NCBI GenBank assembly: GCA_036852015.1
Contig: JAANDG010000255.1
Location: 1 to 64,000 of the forward strand
Origin: Pelodera strongyloides
Taxonomy: Eukaryota > Nematoda > Chromadorea > Rhabditida > Rhabditidae
Length of the DNA: 64,000 nt
Reading direction: 5' to 3'
Part shown: positions 48,979 to 59,857 of the stretch, piece by piece
How the letters are laid out: every line of letters begins with the position of its first letter
How positions within the stretch are numbered: position 1 is the first letter of the stretch
Notes under the pieces: model-generated
Database searches by the model: none
Told to the model about the DNA's origin: nothing
Seen by the model: only the letters and a program-made list of their open reading frames with translations
Position numbers and translations under genes: made by a program

Positions 48979-50793
48979 TTTGAGGACGGTGGAACTCTCC
49001 GCCTCTACCCCGAGACCTCCGAGTACCCAATGGACGTGGAGCCGAAAGCCGATCGAATCGTCTTTTTCTGGTCGGATAGAAGGAATCCACACGAAGTGAT
49101 GCCTGTTTACAGGAATAGGTATTATTATTATTAACTCTTTATTCCACAAAAATTGTGCATACCCAGATACGAACGCGCATTTTGTTTTGGTTTCTGCGTT
49201 TGGCACTATTCTCATCTGATTTATGTCAAAGGGAATGTGAGTTGAAAATTCCATTGTGTGTGTAATTCCTTAGAAAGAATTCCCAAATGTTGGAGTTTGT
49301 TTATACAACTGGAACTGTAGCGACGGACACTTGATATGATAATGTTTCAACAATTTTGTGTGATATGCGCGCAATCCTGTAGTATACCGGCTCTTCTGAT
49401 GACATGCAACTTATAAAAAAGTACCATGTCGCGTAGGGCACACCAAGTGACCGTGACCATTTTTCGTGCGCATTGTGTATGCGTATACTGTATTGTAGAT
49501 TCGCGATCACGATCTGGTACATGGACAAGGAGGAGCGGCAGAAGGCGTTGGACAGGATCGCGCACGCTCGGCAACAACACGACAGCGACCAGGCAACGGT
49601 CTCGTCGGCAGCTGGCTCTACTGCGGCGGTCAGCATCGAAGAGGAGAAGGAGGAGAGGGTGAGACGTTTTATCTTTTCTTTAAATTTTGTTTTCTACTGC
49701 TCGTGGAAGCAATTTGGAGTGACGCACAACTTTAAAAAACAACAATACGTAAGGCAAAGTCGTTTTATTCTCGTGTGTTTCAGATGGAAACGGACCGGTC
49801 ATCCGCAGCCGATTTGGCACTGCAGAACACGCCCGAGGGGTTGCGGATTGTTCCAAAGGTTAGTCTCTTGAAGTTGTATGAATTGGTGCAGTTCATCAAA
49901 TTTTGTGGGACGATCAACCAACGCTGAAGGACGTACCGTACCCGTTTTAGTTTGCTCCCAAAATGTAGCACGGCCCTCTGTTTTGCGGTTATTCCGGTTT
50001 GAAAAGCTCGAGCTATTGATTGATTGATAGCTTCTGTTGTTTGCAGCTCAACTCGACTCCTGTTGATGTATCGGCCATTCCCTCGTGTTCCACAACATCG
50101 GCGTCTTGTTCGTCGGCGACCACATCGCCTAGCACGCCGCTGACGAGGCCGTTGACGTTCTCATCGCCCTCGGACTCCTCGATGATCAGTAATCTGAGGA
50201 ACCCCCACCTGACCACCGGACTTTCAAATATCATACAGTTCTTCAAGTCAGAAGGTATAGTGTTTTTCGAATATATGCGAACGCCACAAATGTTTTCACG
50301 AGTTGTTTTGTTAGGAAAAAATACGTATATCCACTGTATTTCTCATTGAGACCGGTGACGAAAACTTTTGTACATTTGGTCTGCTTTTTTTTGCGTTTCA
50401 ACTGATTAATGCGTGGGTATCTGTACTATTTCTGTACTATATGTTCTTGTGTTCCAGGAACAGAGATACCAGACAGCGGTATTGAAGACGGCGGCGAATC
50501 GTCGGCGATATTTGGTGAGTACTGTGTTTTTAAGTTTTGGTAGATTTGCTCGTTTTGCAGTAAGGTACATTTATTTTCAATTATATAAGGAGCATCTATG
50601 GTAAGCTCACCGGCTGGCCTGGGCCTATTTTCTGTCCCGCCAATATACCAATATAGTCCTCTTTTCAGGTGCTCAAAACGGTATCGGCAACAAGCGTATT
50701 GATATTGATCGTGCCTCAACTGCAGCCTACGATATAGATGAGGCAGCTGAAGTGGTGGAAACTTCCGAATTCGGGCCCGAATATCAGATTTAG
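28461..50793 (+). CDS. egl-9: EGL-9, HIF prolyl 4-hydroxylase (PHD/EGLN)
   Basis: There are 22 exons: 28461-28559, 39089-39245, 39392-39544, 39754-39908, 40177-40392, 40612-40711, 40962-41047, 41312-41419, 41519-41606, 46121-46260, 46507-46668, 47090-47173, 47498-47592, 47928-48030, 48422-48556, 48662-48784, 48985-49118, 49499-49658, 49784-49858, 50047-50254, 50458-50514 and 50669-50793. They join in frame to give 920 residues. Residues 4-44 form an N-terminal MYND finger, followed by a long Gln/Ser/Thr-rich region. The 2-oxoglutarate/Fe(II) dioxygenase (about 510-725) contains YISEHVIRSLNEFGWAVVDN, iron ligands H643, D645 (KHVDNP) and H704 (NPHEV), and the 2-oxoglutarate-binding R713. It hydroxylates HIF-1 in normal oxygen, marking it for VHL-dependent degradation. 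It is longer than C. elegans EGL-9 (about 720). The least certain splices are exon 6 (donor GTTGGT), exon 8 (41312 or 41327) and exon 17 (acceptor TTTGAG). Confidence 0.95.
29893..30172. repeat. Long palindromic element with GGGGTTTCCATGTATGCGAT ends
   Basis: The arms (about 100 bases, including ACCGCTGTCCA and its complement) are inverted around a short unique centre. Its outer end resembles the GGGGTTTCCAAGTAT repeat, so the two families may be related. Confidence 0.85.
30494..30892. repeat. Inverted-repeat element with TTAAAGAGACAGGCCCATC ends
   Basis: Begins CTTAAAGAGACAGGCCCATC and ends GATGGGCCTGTCCCTTTAAA. The inner arms (CTATATTTACGATACGT, CAAGCATTTTTATTACAATA) also occur inverted. 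About 400 bases, non-coding. Confidence 0.85.
31910..32080. repeat. Near-perfect palindrome, element B
   Basis: Two arms of about 78 bases, from TTAAAGCGAACTGCCAGCTC to the central GCGCGAT/ATCGCGC, are almost exact reverse complements around a spacer of a few bases. A decayed relative of the inner part is at 58375-58500. Confidence 0.9.
34333..34516. repeat. Inverted-repeat element A, copy in egl-9 intron 1
   Basis: TTAAAGCGAAATACCGGCC at the left end, and its inverted form ending CGCTTTAA at the right end. About 183 bases. Confidence 0.9.
34824..35000. repeat. CT-rich microsatellite tract
   Basis: Long runs of CT broken by C/T-rich words. The serine/leucine-rich open frames across it are compositional artefacts. 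Confidence 0.9.
36533..36803. repeat. Direct repeat pair in egl-9 intron 1
   Basis: GAATCAAGTTCACAAAATTG and flanking bases occur at about 36533-36575 and again at about 36761-36803, some 228 bases apart. Confidence 0.8.
37252..37317 (+). CDS. egl-9: Candidate alternative first exon of egl-9
   Basis: An ATG opens 22 codons (MDYFDCSSELR, then PECDYSPPAKK) that end exactly at a good donor, AAG|GTGAGC, in phase 0. Exon 2 at 39089 begins in phase 0, so this exon would splice to it in frame. The product would lack the first six MYND ligands and so the finger. No acceptor is seen in front, as expected for a first exon. There is no transcript evidence here. Confidence 0.4.
41607..46120 (+). other. 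egl-9 intron 9 (4.5 kb)
   Basis: It contains a 37-base tandem duplication near 43883-43952 (TTATAAGCACACTGATT units), the repeat at 44428-44745, and a CT tract at 45419-45493. I see no independent gene. Confidence 0.7.
44428..44745. repeat. Repeat with inverted CGGAAA/CCGAGC modules, copy 2
   Basis: The partner of 22584-22868. It is slightly longer because of an extra internal block near 44530-44560 (GCTCGGAAAATCCGCGG). Confidence 0.85.
46815..46986. repeat. Inverted-repeat element A, copy in egl-9 intron 11
   Basis: TTTAAAGCGAAATACCGGCC at the left end and GGCATTTCGCTTTAA at the right end. About 170 bases. Confidence 0.9.
48314..48354. repeat. Perfect 18-base hairpin in egl-9 intron 14
   Basis: Arms 48314-48331 and 48337-48354 are exact reverse complements around CTCCC. 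The right arm contains CAGTAAGTA, a good 5' splice-site sequence, 68 bases before exon 15. Confidence 0.85.
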
Positions 50794-52020
50794 ATAATTA
50801 GGATGCAATTGCCACCCACATTTGACAGCGTATGCACGAAGTTGCGAGTAGCCTCCCGAACCTCCCGCAGTAGGTGGGAGAAAGAGAATCAAGGGAAACA
50901 ACAAAACGAAGACACCTCGAGAATAAGATTCACGTTAGTTCGTGCATACGGTATCTCTTAATTTGAGTATTGTATGTTGATGTAGACTATGTTGGAGCTA
51001 GGGCTCTACTGAGTTTGCTGTGTTCGTGGTGTTTTGAACTGAAAAGATCCGATTTCAATGCAATTTGTATTAGTTCTCTTCACCTATTTCTTCTTCTTGT
51101 ATATACATAGATGTGGCTTGCCTCCTGGGTTTTTCTGGCACAAAATGGGATGTTTCAGCTCCACGTGTTGTCCCGCTTTAAATGGATGGTCATGCGTGGC
51201 GTCCGTTTCGGAAAGGCAGTTCCTTCTATTCGAATTCTATTATCCTTTTTCGCGTTTTTCGCTTTTTCGAATAACGATGGAACCGCATCTGAATTATTTT
51301 CAGATGTTATCATAATACGACATTTTGGAACGCAAGATGATGCGCGCAAAATATAGCGAAAAAATGAGCATTTTTTAAAAGAGAAAGCAAAAAAAAACTA
51401 CAGGAAATTCGGCATATTTGTATATTGACATGTGAGAAAACGTCGTTATAAGCCCAATCCGAATCCCTACCTCAATTCGGGTCAATTTCATGATTTCTAT
51501 CTTACTTTGTTTAGTGGTTTGAAATTTAATGCCATCATTTTGGTCTCCTTATTCTGTTGCCCTTTTTGTGCTACAAATATTGTGCCAAGATGTTTTATGT
51601 CCAGTTTATACTAGCGCAGTTTTTGATAGTGATATTGTTATTGTTCATGTGATAAGTATGATTGTTTTTAGATAATAATATAAGAAACCGGTGATTTTAG
51701 ATTCGTTTATAGAATAGATTGGATTGGGGGTCTTTCGTTTGCTTAGGGTAGGAGGTGACCATGACCATACCTGTTACCGGTAACTGGGTAACTAGTGATG
51801 AGGTTTATACCGGTGTCTACTGGTAGATTACCTGGGGACAGTTAAGCTCCCAGTTATCTTTGGCAGACTGTCTCCGGTGGCTTTGACTGGAGGATACACC
51901 TACCTTTATCATATGAATGATGCCCCGCGCCCATGTATATTTAACTTTCCCAGTTCATATTTTATGTGTGCCATTGTCTTCGAGTTGCTTGCATGCTGGT
52001 CTTTAATAGAATACTTGTAT

Positions 52021-52587
52021 TAGCCCGTATTCTCGGGCGCACGGAAATTTTCCGTCGCGGAACACGTTCCGTTCCGCGAAAAGAGTGGTATTCTCGAAAA
52101 AACGGAGCGTGTAGTTTGTAGTCTGCAAATTTCCGTTCGGCAAAACGGAAATTTTTTCCATACAAAAATTTCCCCGAGGTTTTTGGGTGGGAAATCATGA
52201 CGGAAATTTTCCGTTGCTTTATTTTTACTTTATTTCTTTTGTAATTTTTTGTAATTTGTTTTTCTTTCACCTTTTTTATTTTTAAAGAATAATTTTTCGT
52301 TAAATTTACAGTTCGTTAGTGAAAAATTAAACACATACATGCTAGAAATTTGCTATAACTCTTTAAACAAAGAACAAATGTGTTAAATTATATATAAAAA
52401 CAATAAATATTATAGTATAAACTCAAAACATGAAAGTTTTAAACTACATGGAACATGTTCCGTTCGATTCGTATTCTGGCGCCCATCCAGAGCGGAACCA
52501 GTTCCGCAGCGGAAGATTTCCGCACGGATATTTTCCCGGAACATGTTCCCATTTTTGAAGTTCCGTGCAGCCCGAGAATACGGGCTA
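52021..52587. repeat. Inverted-repeat element with TAGCCCGTATTCTCGGGC ends
   Basis: Left end TAGCCCGTATTCTCGGGC, right end GCCCGAGAATACGGGCTA. TTCCG and CGGAA words recur inside. About 567 bases, non-coding. TA at both ends would fit mariner-type mobilisation (inference). Confidence 0.85.
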
Positions 52588-53229
52588 TTATGTCAATAAA
52601 ATTTGTGCTGAATGTACATGCTGTGTTCGCGCATTTTCTGTCACAACATGCTATTCAATTCGGGCCCATTATTTTTGAGCATGCAAACAGAGCATTTATT
52701 TAGAGACTTGCCATAGTTAGATGATTCCTAAATAGTTCGGTTTGCATGAGGAAACTGGCTAGTGAACGTTGTAAGGGGTTGTGTTTGTTATTCGCTTTGT
52801 ACCATTGTATTCTTCTTGATTATGTGTATGTATATTCCCTTAATATGAATAAATGTATCGCATGTTTTTTTATTCAATAAAGAATATTGTATTTGCCTTT
52901 GTTGCGTTTTCTTGGTTGTGAGTGGAAAAAAGGTATGCCGGGACTCCTGGTGCGTCTGATGTGGGCCAGTTATAGGCGAGAAAAAATACGAAGCCATACT
53001 CGCGCCTGTCCAGCCTACGCCGCCTAAACTAGGCCCGCCACACCTGGTACCACCCCGTTTCGTTCATTGGTTGGGTCCGCAACAGAGAAAAAAGACTGAT
53101 TATAAGCATTTGTTTGATCCAAAGAGTTCATCCGCATATGTCGTTGAAGCAGAGGAGCAACATTGCATAATCGTTGAAAAATTCATTCCACGGCATCGCA
53201 GTTAGCATCAACATCGACATGGTAGCTAT

Positions 53230-53680
53230 TCTTAAAGCAACAACGAAACTCAGGAGTTGCGCGCGGCAACATTTTGGGGCTGTTTCCCGCAAAATAATTT
53301 GATGCGCGCGGAAAAAGTTTTTTTCACCGTCTCTGGTTGTCGTTTTGGTGCGGGAAACACCCCCAAACTGTTGCGAGAAACACCCCCAAAACGTTGCCGA
53401 AAAGGTGCGGAAACGGTGCGGGAAAATTAGCAACCGCAAAAAGAGAGCAACGTGCTGGATTCGAACCTACAATCTTGTTAGATACTTCTCTAAACAGCGC
53501 CTTAGACCACTCGTCCACACAACGCGCCGAACCAAGAAAAATGTTTCCCGCACCGGATCGGCGCGCATTTTGCGCCCCATTTCTGTTCGGCGCGCATTTT
53601 GTTTCCCATTTATTTGCGGCGCGCATTTTGTGTCCCGAAATGGTGCGGCGCGCAACTCATCGGTTCTCAGTGAAGATTCT
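53230..53680. repeat. GC-rich element with short repeats around a tRNA-like core
   Basis: Left of the tRNA-like core are repeated GGGAAACACCCCCAAA words. Right of it are three GGCGCGCATTTTG-type units and GGTGCGGCGCGCAAC. A fragment of the right part occurs at 6235-6365. The layout parallels 15354-15990. Confidence 0.7.
53447..53525 (-). tRNA. tRNA-like sequence of Leu/Ser type, probably non-functional
   Basis: On the minus strand the 7-base ends pair with one mismatch and two G-T pairs. An A-box-like GTGGACGAGTGG and a perfect B box, GGTTCGAATCC, are present. GTCTAAGGCGCTG matches long-variable-arm tRNAs. The anticodon stem is irregular and the anticodon is unclear. It is either a decayed tRNA or the head of a tRNA-derived repeat. 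Confidence 0.4.
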
Positions 53681-53799
53681 CGAAAATATGCCGTGGATTG
53701 AACCCAAGACTAAACTCATGCAAAGCTACTGTACTGAGATAGATGTTTAAACAAGTAGCTATGCTTGATTGCTAAACAATGTACATAGGAAATGGGTGA

Positions 53800-54027
53800 A
53801 AGAATTTGGTGACGGTTCACTGTTTTTTTCGTGGGCCCGCTTGGTAGCCACCATGTGGTGAGCAAGTTATGAACATCGTCATCACCTGGCCACCAAATGG
53901 TCACTAATCAGTCAACAAATATTTTTTTTCGTTGAAAGTCAAAGCCAGCCAACAAATGTTTTTTTTTCGTGAAAACCGTTTGGCGACGGACCTTTTCTGT
54001 GGTCACGGCAATTATTCCGTTTTCCCA
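53800..54027 (+). repeat. Repeat N, forward copy left of the chemoreceptor
   Basis: Runs from AATTTGGTGACGGTTCACTG to GCAATTATTCCGTTTTCCC. The same element is inverted at 59282-59507. It contains several inverted GGTGACC/GGTCACC-type words. Confidence 0.75.
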
Positions 54028-54531
54028 TGATTAGAGATGCTAGAAACGTTTGTGTTCTTGTCATCATTTGATCTACAGTGTGTAGTGTACCATCCGGTGA
54101 TAAAGAATTGGTTTTTGTTTACTAACCTTCACATTTCTTATTTTTGGGCTCATCGGGTTTCTCAGCTAGTAGTCGGTTCCTGCGTCTACGTCTATGGAAA
54201 TCACAACATAATTCCCCCTCGACCACTTGAACGCAGAATACAGCTAATTATAAAACATCTGCAATATATTGAAGGTTTTTTTTTGTCTTTTCACCTGCTT
54301 TCTAATTAGTTATTTCGGGCCGCAGTACGCAGTACTGCTCACATTTTCTGTCAAATCGGGTTGCGCTTTAGGAGTTCCACTTTCGTTGACAGCAGATTCC
54401 TTTTCATCAGTTCCTCAATTTCCTACGAATAGCTTCTCTTTGTAAAACGATTTGGATGTTATATAGACTAGTCTTCGCTCTCGCGGCACGACAGCAGCGT
54501 TTCATCATTGAAGACTGGAAGCTCGAATAGA

Positions 54532-57240
54532 ATGTTCTATGGAAATGCTTGGGCCATTTGGTTATACGCGGGCAGCACGATTGCATCCGACTGTTTGTGT
54601 TTGTTTGTTATGTACGTGATATGGACGAGATCGCCGGCAGAGATGAAACACAACAAGATTGCGCTGCTGAAAATGGGCGTAAGTTTATATGGGTTGAATA
54701 TTTTTTATAGCAGAGAGAGACATAGAAAAGTCATAGATAAAGAGAAGATCGTTGATAGAGGCAGAGTATGTGCGAGCGTGCGAGCGACAGAGCGAGAGTG
54801 CGAGAGTATGTGTGAGCGACAGAGCGAGAGCGTGAGAGCGTGAGCTAAAGGGAGAGGGAAGAGGGAGAGATATAAATTTCAGATATTTGACTTTACGACG
54901 TTTTTCTTGCTTGGCACCGTGCTCACCCCTGACCTCCTTATTCCTGCACCGGGAGCTGCCGTTCTAGGATTGGTAAAGATTGGAGGGGAGCTGGGAGCTA
55001 AGATTACCGTAGGTTATCTTTTATTTTCTAAATGCTTTCTTCTGCAATTTGCCGGCGAAGGCATGAATTATTATTTGTACTGAAGACGTCAAAATGGTCA
55101 AAATTTCAGTTCATGTTGATCGCTGCGAGCGTCATCTTAATGTTATCTTCCGTGAATGATTGCTGTTATATTCGATACTTGGTTGTGTCCGGAAATGATG
55201 TAAGTTTTGCGTATTTAATTATAAATCACTAGAGGAAGGGAGAGGCCTTCTCTTGGGGAAAGGACTATCAGCCTTACCCAATGCCAGAGCGTTTTCACCT
55301 GCATCCTTCCGATTTTTGGGAAGTAAGCCATTTGATGTTCGATTGTTGATTAAAGCGAAATACCACCTGGTTTGGGGATAAATATGCCACTTTTATTTTG
55401 AGGTGTTACTTGCATGGATTCTATCCCCAATCGGTGTCGTCGTCATCACCGGAGTCTTTTTATTTTTCTATGCACTTCTCTGCGGATTCCTGGTACCTTG
55501 TCTGGGTGGACGAGAGGTAATAAGACATAACACTTTGAAACACTGGTGGTGCGCTGCGAGTCTGGCGAAGGTTGGGCGAGGTGTGTGGCGAACAGTAGGC
55601 GCATCTGTTTTTTTTCGCCGCTTACCATCACGTTTCACGTTGTGGTTATATTGTCCGTTATTCACATTCTTTTACGTTGCGACGTAGCATGCTATATCGT
55701 ATGCATAGCCAGCAGAGCCGGATTTTTGAAACACACGTTGGACAACTGCATTCCCATAAGATGTACGCGAATGAATTTAATCCGAATAAAAAGTCGCGCA
55801 GTATCGCGCAGTTCATACGCTACAAGGGCATACCGCGTCCATCATACGTTCCAAAAATAGGTTGTTATACCGCTTTAACTGAACTTATGTCTCTAGGAAA
55901 TAACAAAAGATGCCCTTTCTCTGAATTCTTCGTCTGCGCTACGGGGTTATATTGACGATCCGAACACTGTATTTTTGAGTGCAAATTTGCAGGTTTGGAC
56001 TTCGCTTTCAGAATACCGTACCAAAGCGAGAGAGTGAGAGAGAGAAAGAAAGCGAAGGGAGAGAGAGAAGTAGGCAGAGACTGCAGAGAAATGCTGTGGG
56101 AGAAGGAGAAGATACTGGGACTCGAGCAATTTTTGAAGGGTTTTCGACAGAACAGCGGCACTCCAACTGGAATTGCACACACCCCTGGCGCACCCTAGGC
56201 GCGGTCCATAACCCGCACTCAATATTTAAAATAGCTAGTAAGTTTAATGGTTTGCCCCAGTTTAATTCCAGTGCCCAACAATGCTTCCGGTTGCAATCGC
56301 GATCCCTATCGCATTAGTAGTGTGTTACGGCCTCAACTCCCTACATGTCTACAATATCTCACGTATTTTATCTGCGAACCGTAAATCGATGTCGGCCACG
56401 ACTTACGCCGCGCAGAAACAATTTACCAAAATGCTGATTTTACAGGTATTTGTTGTTTTTGTCAAGAAATTAAGAAAATTGGGGAAAATCGCAAGAAAAC
56501 CCAAATGCGGCGCACATCGTATGTGAGGCAACCTCGTACTTGGTGTGCCGCTCACTCAGCGATCTTTAGAGTGTGGTGGCGGAGGAAACAGTTCCGTCGG
56601 TCTGTTCTCTCGCGTTTGGTAATTAGAAATTAGAAGTCTAGACTTCAGTGGTTTCAGAACCTCTACCCGACTGTTGCCATCCTTGTACCGATGGCCTTCA
56701 TGCTTATAGTATTCTTTGTTGGTCCAAGTGGTATTCACGATTTGCAGGTAGGTATGTTTGACTATTTTGAGAGAATTAGTCTCAGAGGGGGGGGGGGGGG
56801 GGGGGTGGGGGGGGGGTGAGAAATAATAGCTAGTGGAAGAAAAGTTAACTTCAGTAATACGACAACCACCACGTGTGTGATTCCAGTAATAACTTTGTGG
56901 CAGGGGGGGGGGGCGGGCGGGCGAATACTCCATTTGTGCTTTATTCGCCAATTCGAGTATTCCCGGAACTGCTTCGCGAAAACTGTGCGGGTTTCAGAAC
57001 TTGGGAACGTTCTTGTTCTAATTTTACCCAAGCGCATTTCAGCTGTATGTGTTCATATGTTATACTGGTTTCGTAATCTATCCATGGTGTAGCTGCCTTC
57101 TCATTATATATTTTATCAAACCATATCGAGAATTTGTCCTCAAAATTTTCGAGAAATTTCAAATGCGAAAGAAAAAGGTTGCGCCTGGAGTTCCAAGGTC
57201 ATTTGTATCGACAACGCAATTGCCTTCTAATTCAGTATGA
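54532..57240 (+). CDS. Nematode seven-helix chemoreceptor, SRH/SRI-like
   Basis: There are nine exons: 54532-54678, 54883-55008, 55110-55199, 55233-55322, 55403-55516, 55897-55992, 56272-56445, 56658-56747 and 57043-57240. Every intron is phase 0, and the product has 374 residues. Helices fall near residues 6-28, 48-70, 90-110, 150-180, 215-240, 275-300 and 310-335. Family-like features are SPAEMKHNKIALLK after helix 1, a long loop rich in Pro/His before helix 4, KQFTKMLILQNLYPTVAILVP leading into helix 6, and YFIKPYREF after helix 7. These fit the Str-superfamily SRH/SRI receptors, which are usually expressed in sensory neurons. The exact family is uncertain. Intron 5 holds a decayed element A, and intron 4 ends within a partial copy of another repeat. 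Confidence 0.85.
55712..55880. repeat. Decayed element A in chemoreceptor intron 5
   Basis: GCCGGATTTTTGAAACACAC at the left, and CGTTCCAAAAATAG...ACCGCTTTAAC at the right, keep the layout of element A with many changes. A separate stub, TTAAAGCGAAATACCACC, lies at 55351 and resembles 9197. Confidence 0.6.
56786..56817. repeat. Poly(G) tract
   Basis: A run of G broken by a single T, in chemoreceptor intron 8. A second G-rich run lies at 56900-56920. Confidence 0.95.
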
Positions 57241-58187
57241 AATTACACTATTAATTATATTTTCTGATTTTTTTTTACAATTGTGCACTACCTTAGATTC
57301 TAAAAAAATCTTTGGAGCAAAACTCAACTCTTCCTATGATTTTAGAAAAGATAAAACTTTTCTCCGCGTGGCTGAACTTTGACACGCATGCAGTCATTTA
57401 AGCCGAAAAACATGCATGCCGTCAATCGTGCAGCAGACATTTTTTTTTGAAAGTCACCCGCTGATCATGCATACCGCATTTGTTGCACTAACCGTGCATT
57501 TTCATTTTTTCGAAAAAAGCACTTTTTTTATGCTCTAAAATCAGTAATTATTTACAAACGTTTATTATATTATTTAGCCAATAAGAGTAACATATTAAAT
57601 ACCTTATTAGGGCATGCATTTTCAGTCAAACTTCTGTATTTTAGAAATTTTAGGTTACCGACGTTTGATATATGGCTGGATTTTTGTTTTTAACTAATAA
57701 AATAATAATTATAGCAAGTTTAGTGGGATTTTAGTTGATTTTAAGTTGTATTTTAAATTTCCGCATGTTTACGGCAATATGGGTAAATGGATGCCGCATG
57801 CATGGCCGGATTGTCCCCCGCATGCATGCCGCCTGAAAGCATGCATGCAGTCACCATGACCATGACGGCAAGCATGCTTGTCCTAATGACCGCATGCATG
57901 CGAAGTGTGACCTGAGGGTCTTTGTGCACAAACAAAAATGAAGAGCACATTTTTATTAAATAAATGAATGGTGAAATGTTCATTATAATTCATAAGAAAA
58001 AAAATAAGAATTAAAGAGCAATTATTTAATAAATAATGAGCAAAGATTATCCCTGACAAACGCGGCCGCTGCAGAACAAAAAGAAACCGTTGGGCATGTT
58101 GAACCTAAATAGGTGTCAAATAAATGAAAACAGCATAGCTACGGTAAATGTAGAGTATTGTATTAGTAATAAAGTAAGCGTAAGAAT

Positions 58188-58520
58188 GTGGTCCTGAGCT
58201 TATCGAAATTTGTCGTGTTTTGTACTGGACAAGAACGACAACTATTATATGCAAATTTCTATGTTTTCGGACCATATCCGGCACAGAATAAAGGCATTTT
58301 TGAACGGTGCTCAGCAAGCGTATCGAAACCACATGTCATACGCCATAAAGTTGAAGCAGTATTATTGTACTTACTTTGGGAAATTTGCATATGATACGCA
58401 TTTCCTATGTATCCTGTGCAAATGTTTGGCGCGGTCCGAATCTTACAGCACCAAATTTTACATAGTAGGATACACATAGGATATGGATATGCGTACCAAA
58501 TGCAATTTCTCAAAGTAGGC
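58188..58520. repeat. Composite of decayed elements
   Basis: The left part (58205-58360) is related to 5575-5760. The right part (58375-58500) resembles element B at 31910-32080 (TTTGCATATGATA, CCTATGTATCCT and complements). The open frames here are shared with the repeat. Confidence 0.6.
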
Positions 58521-58819
58521 ACAATACTAAAATAAACTCACTGTGGAGTGGGCTGTGGAAAAGATTGAATATATTTTAGAGCCAAGCAAGTGATCAAAAA
58601 TAGCATGGGTACGATTTGTGACACAGATATCATCATCTTACAACCAATTACACGAATGACAGTAAATAATATGCCAACAAATTAAAAAATGCTGATCACT
58701 GATCCACATATCTTTTCTATTTCAACATTGTTTTTATTACACCCTCTTTGTACTTTTTAACTTTTTACACACTTTTTTATTGAACAATATAAGATACAAA
58801 ATTAGAGTTGAGTAAGTTG

Positions 58820-58923
58820 TTGTCGCTCTCCCTCTCACTTTCTCTCTCCCTCTCACTTTCTCTCTCTCTCTCCCTCTCACTTTCTCTCTCTCTCTCTCTC
58901 TCACTTTCACTTCTCTCTCTCCC

Positions 58924-58956
<33 letters not shown>

Positions 58957-59010
58957 TCTGTATCTCTCTCTGTAATATCTCTCTCTCTCTTTCTCTCTCT
59001 CTCTGTGTGT
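58820..59010. repeat. CT microsatellite
   Basis: Long (CT)n runs with CTCACTTTCTCTCTCC variants. Confidence 0.95.
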
Positions 59011-59281
59011 ATCTTTTTTGTTATACGCTGGTTTTGTTACGGTTTTGTCTCTTTATATAAATAGTAATCGGATATTTGATGAAACTTGGTTTCATTGGAT
59101 TCAGTGTTCAATTGTCCGAGCGAGCTTTCGGGGTCTATTCCAAAGAGAGAAAAACGTCAAGTATCTTATATCATACACATCAAATTCAAATTCAAATAAC
59201 ACAATAAAAAAATAAAAAAATTTAAGGCAAGCACCTAGCACGTATATGACTCGTTGTGGACATGAGTAAATTTAAGTACGA

Positions 59282-59507
59282 TTCACAGGAAAACGGAATA
59301 ATTGCCGAAACCACAGAAAAAAACCGTCGCTGGTCAGTCAACAAATGGTTTTCACCAAAAAATCCATTTGGTGACTGGTTAGTGACAAGTTGGTGACCAC
59401 TTGATGACGGTTTTCTATGAAACTTGGTCACCACCCGGTCATGAAGTGGTCACCAAATGGACTAGCCCATGAAAAAATCAGTGAACCGTCACCAAATGGG
59501 TGCGTAT
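59282..59507 (-). repeat. Repeat N, inverted copy right of the chemoreceptor
   Basis: The reverse complement of the element at 53800-54027, from GGAAAACGGAATAATTGCCG to CAGTGAACCGTCACCAAAT. Confidence 0.75.
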
Positions 59508-59857
59508 TCTAACCCTGCACAAGGGGAACTAATTGGCAAATACTAATCATCAAGAATCACTTGCGCACGTTTTCTATGTTCTAACCTAGGCCTAGGGTAA
59601 GGCTAATGCGTAAACATTTTATATTGTTTTTATTATTTTATACACAAACATGAACAACAAAAGGCCAGTCTACCTACAGTACACAAGTACGCTTTTGTGA
59701 TTTTCACATTTGAATACATGGAAAGTTTGACGTGCACCTTACTCCGGTGGTTTCTAGTTATTGATATTGCTACCTTATTGCTAGTTCATATAATATTCCA
59801 CACACCTTATTATTTCTATGTTTGAAGAAAACCCTTAAAAATCATGTGTTTATTTGA

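Larger units (their letters stand above)
50794..54531. other. Spacer between egl-9 and the chemoreceptor gene
   Basis: After the egl-9 stop there is AT-rich DNA with possible poly(A) signals (AATAAA near 52594 and 52876), the element at 52021-52587, a GC-rich tRNA-like element at 53230-53680 and the repeat at 53800-54027. I found no supported coding exon. Confidence 0.6.
57241..59857. other. Spacer between convergent chemoreceptor and sterol reductase genes
   Basis: Contains a GCATGCATG-rich stretch (57390-57910), repeat fragments at 58188-58520, a long CT microsatellite (58820-59010) and the inverted repeat N at 59282-59507. No coding exon is supported. Confidence 0.6.

Noticed and set aside
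58188..58479. Open frame with a partner at 5634-5819 (YYMQIS-like match)
   Set aside because: The match is at DNA level within a repeat, both frames lack splice signals, and one runs into element B.
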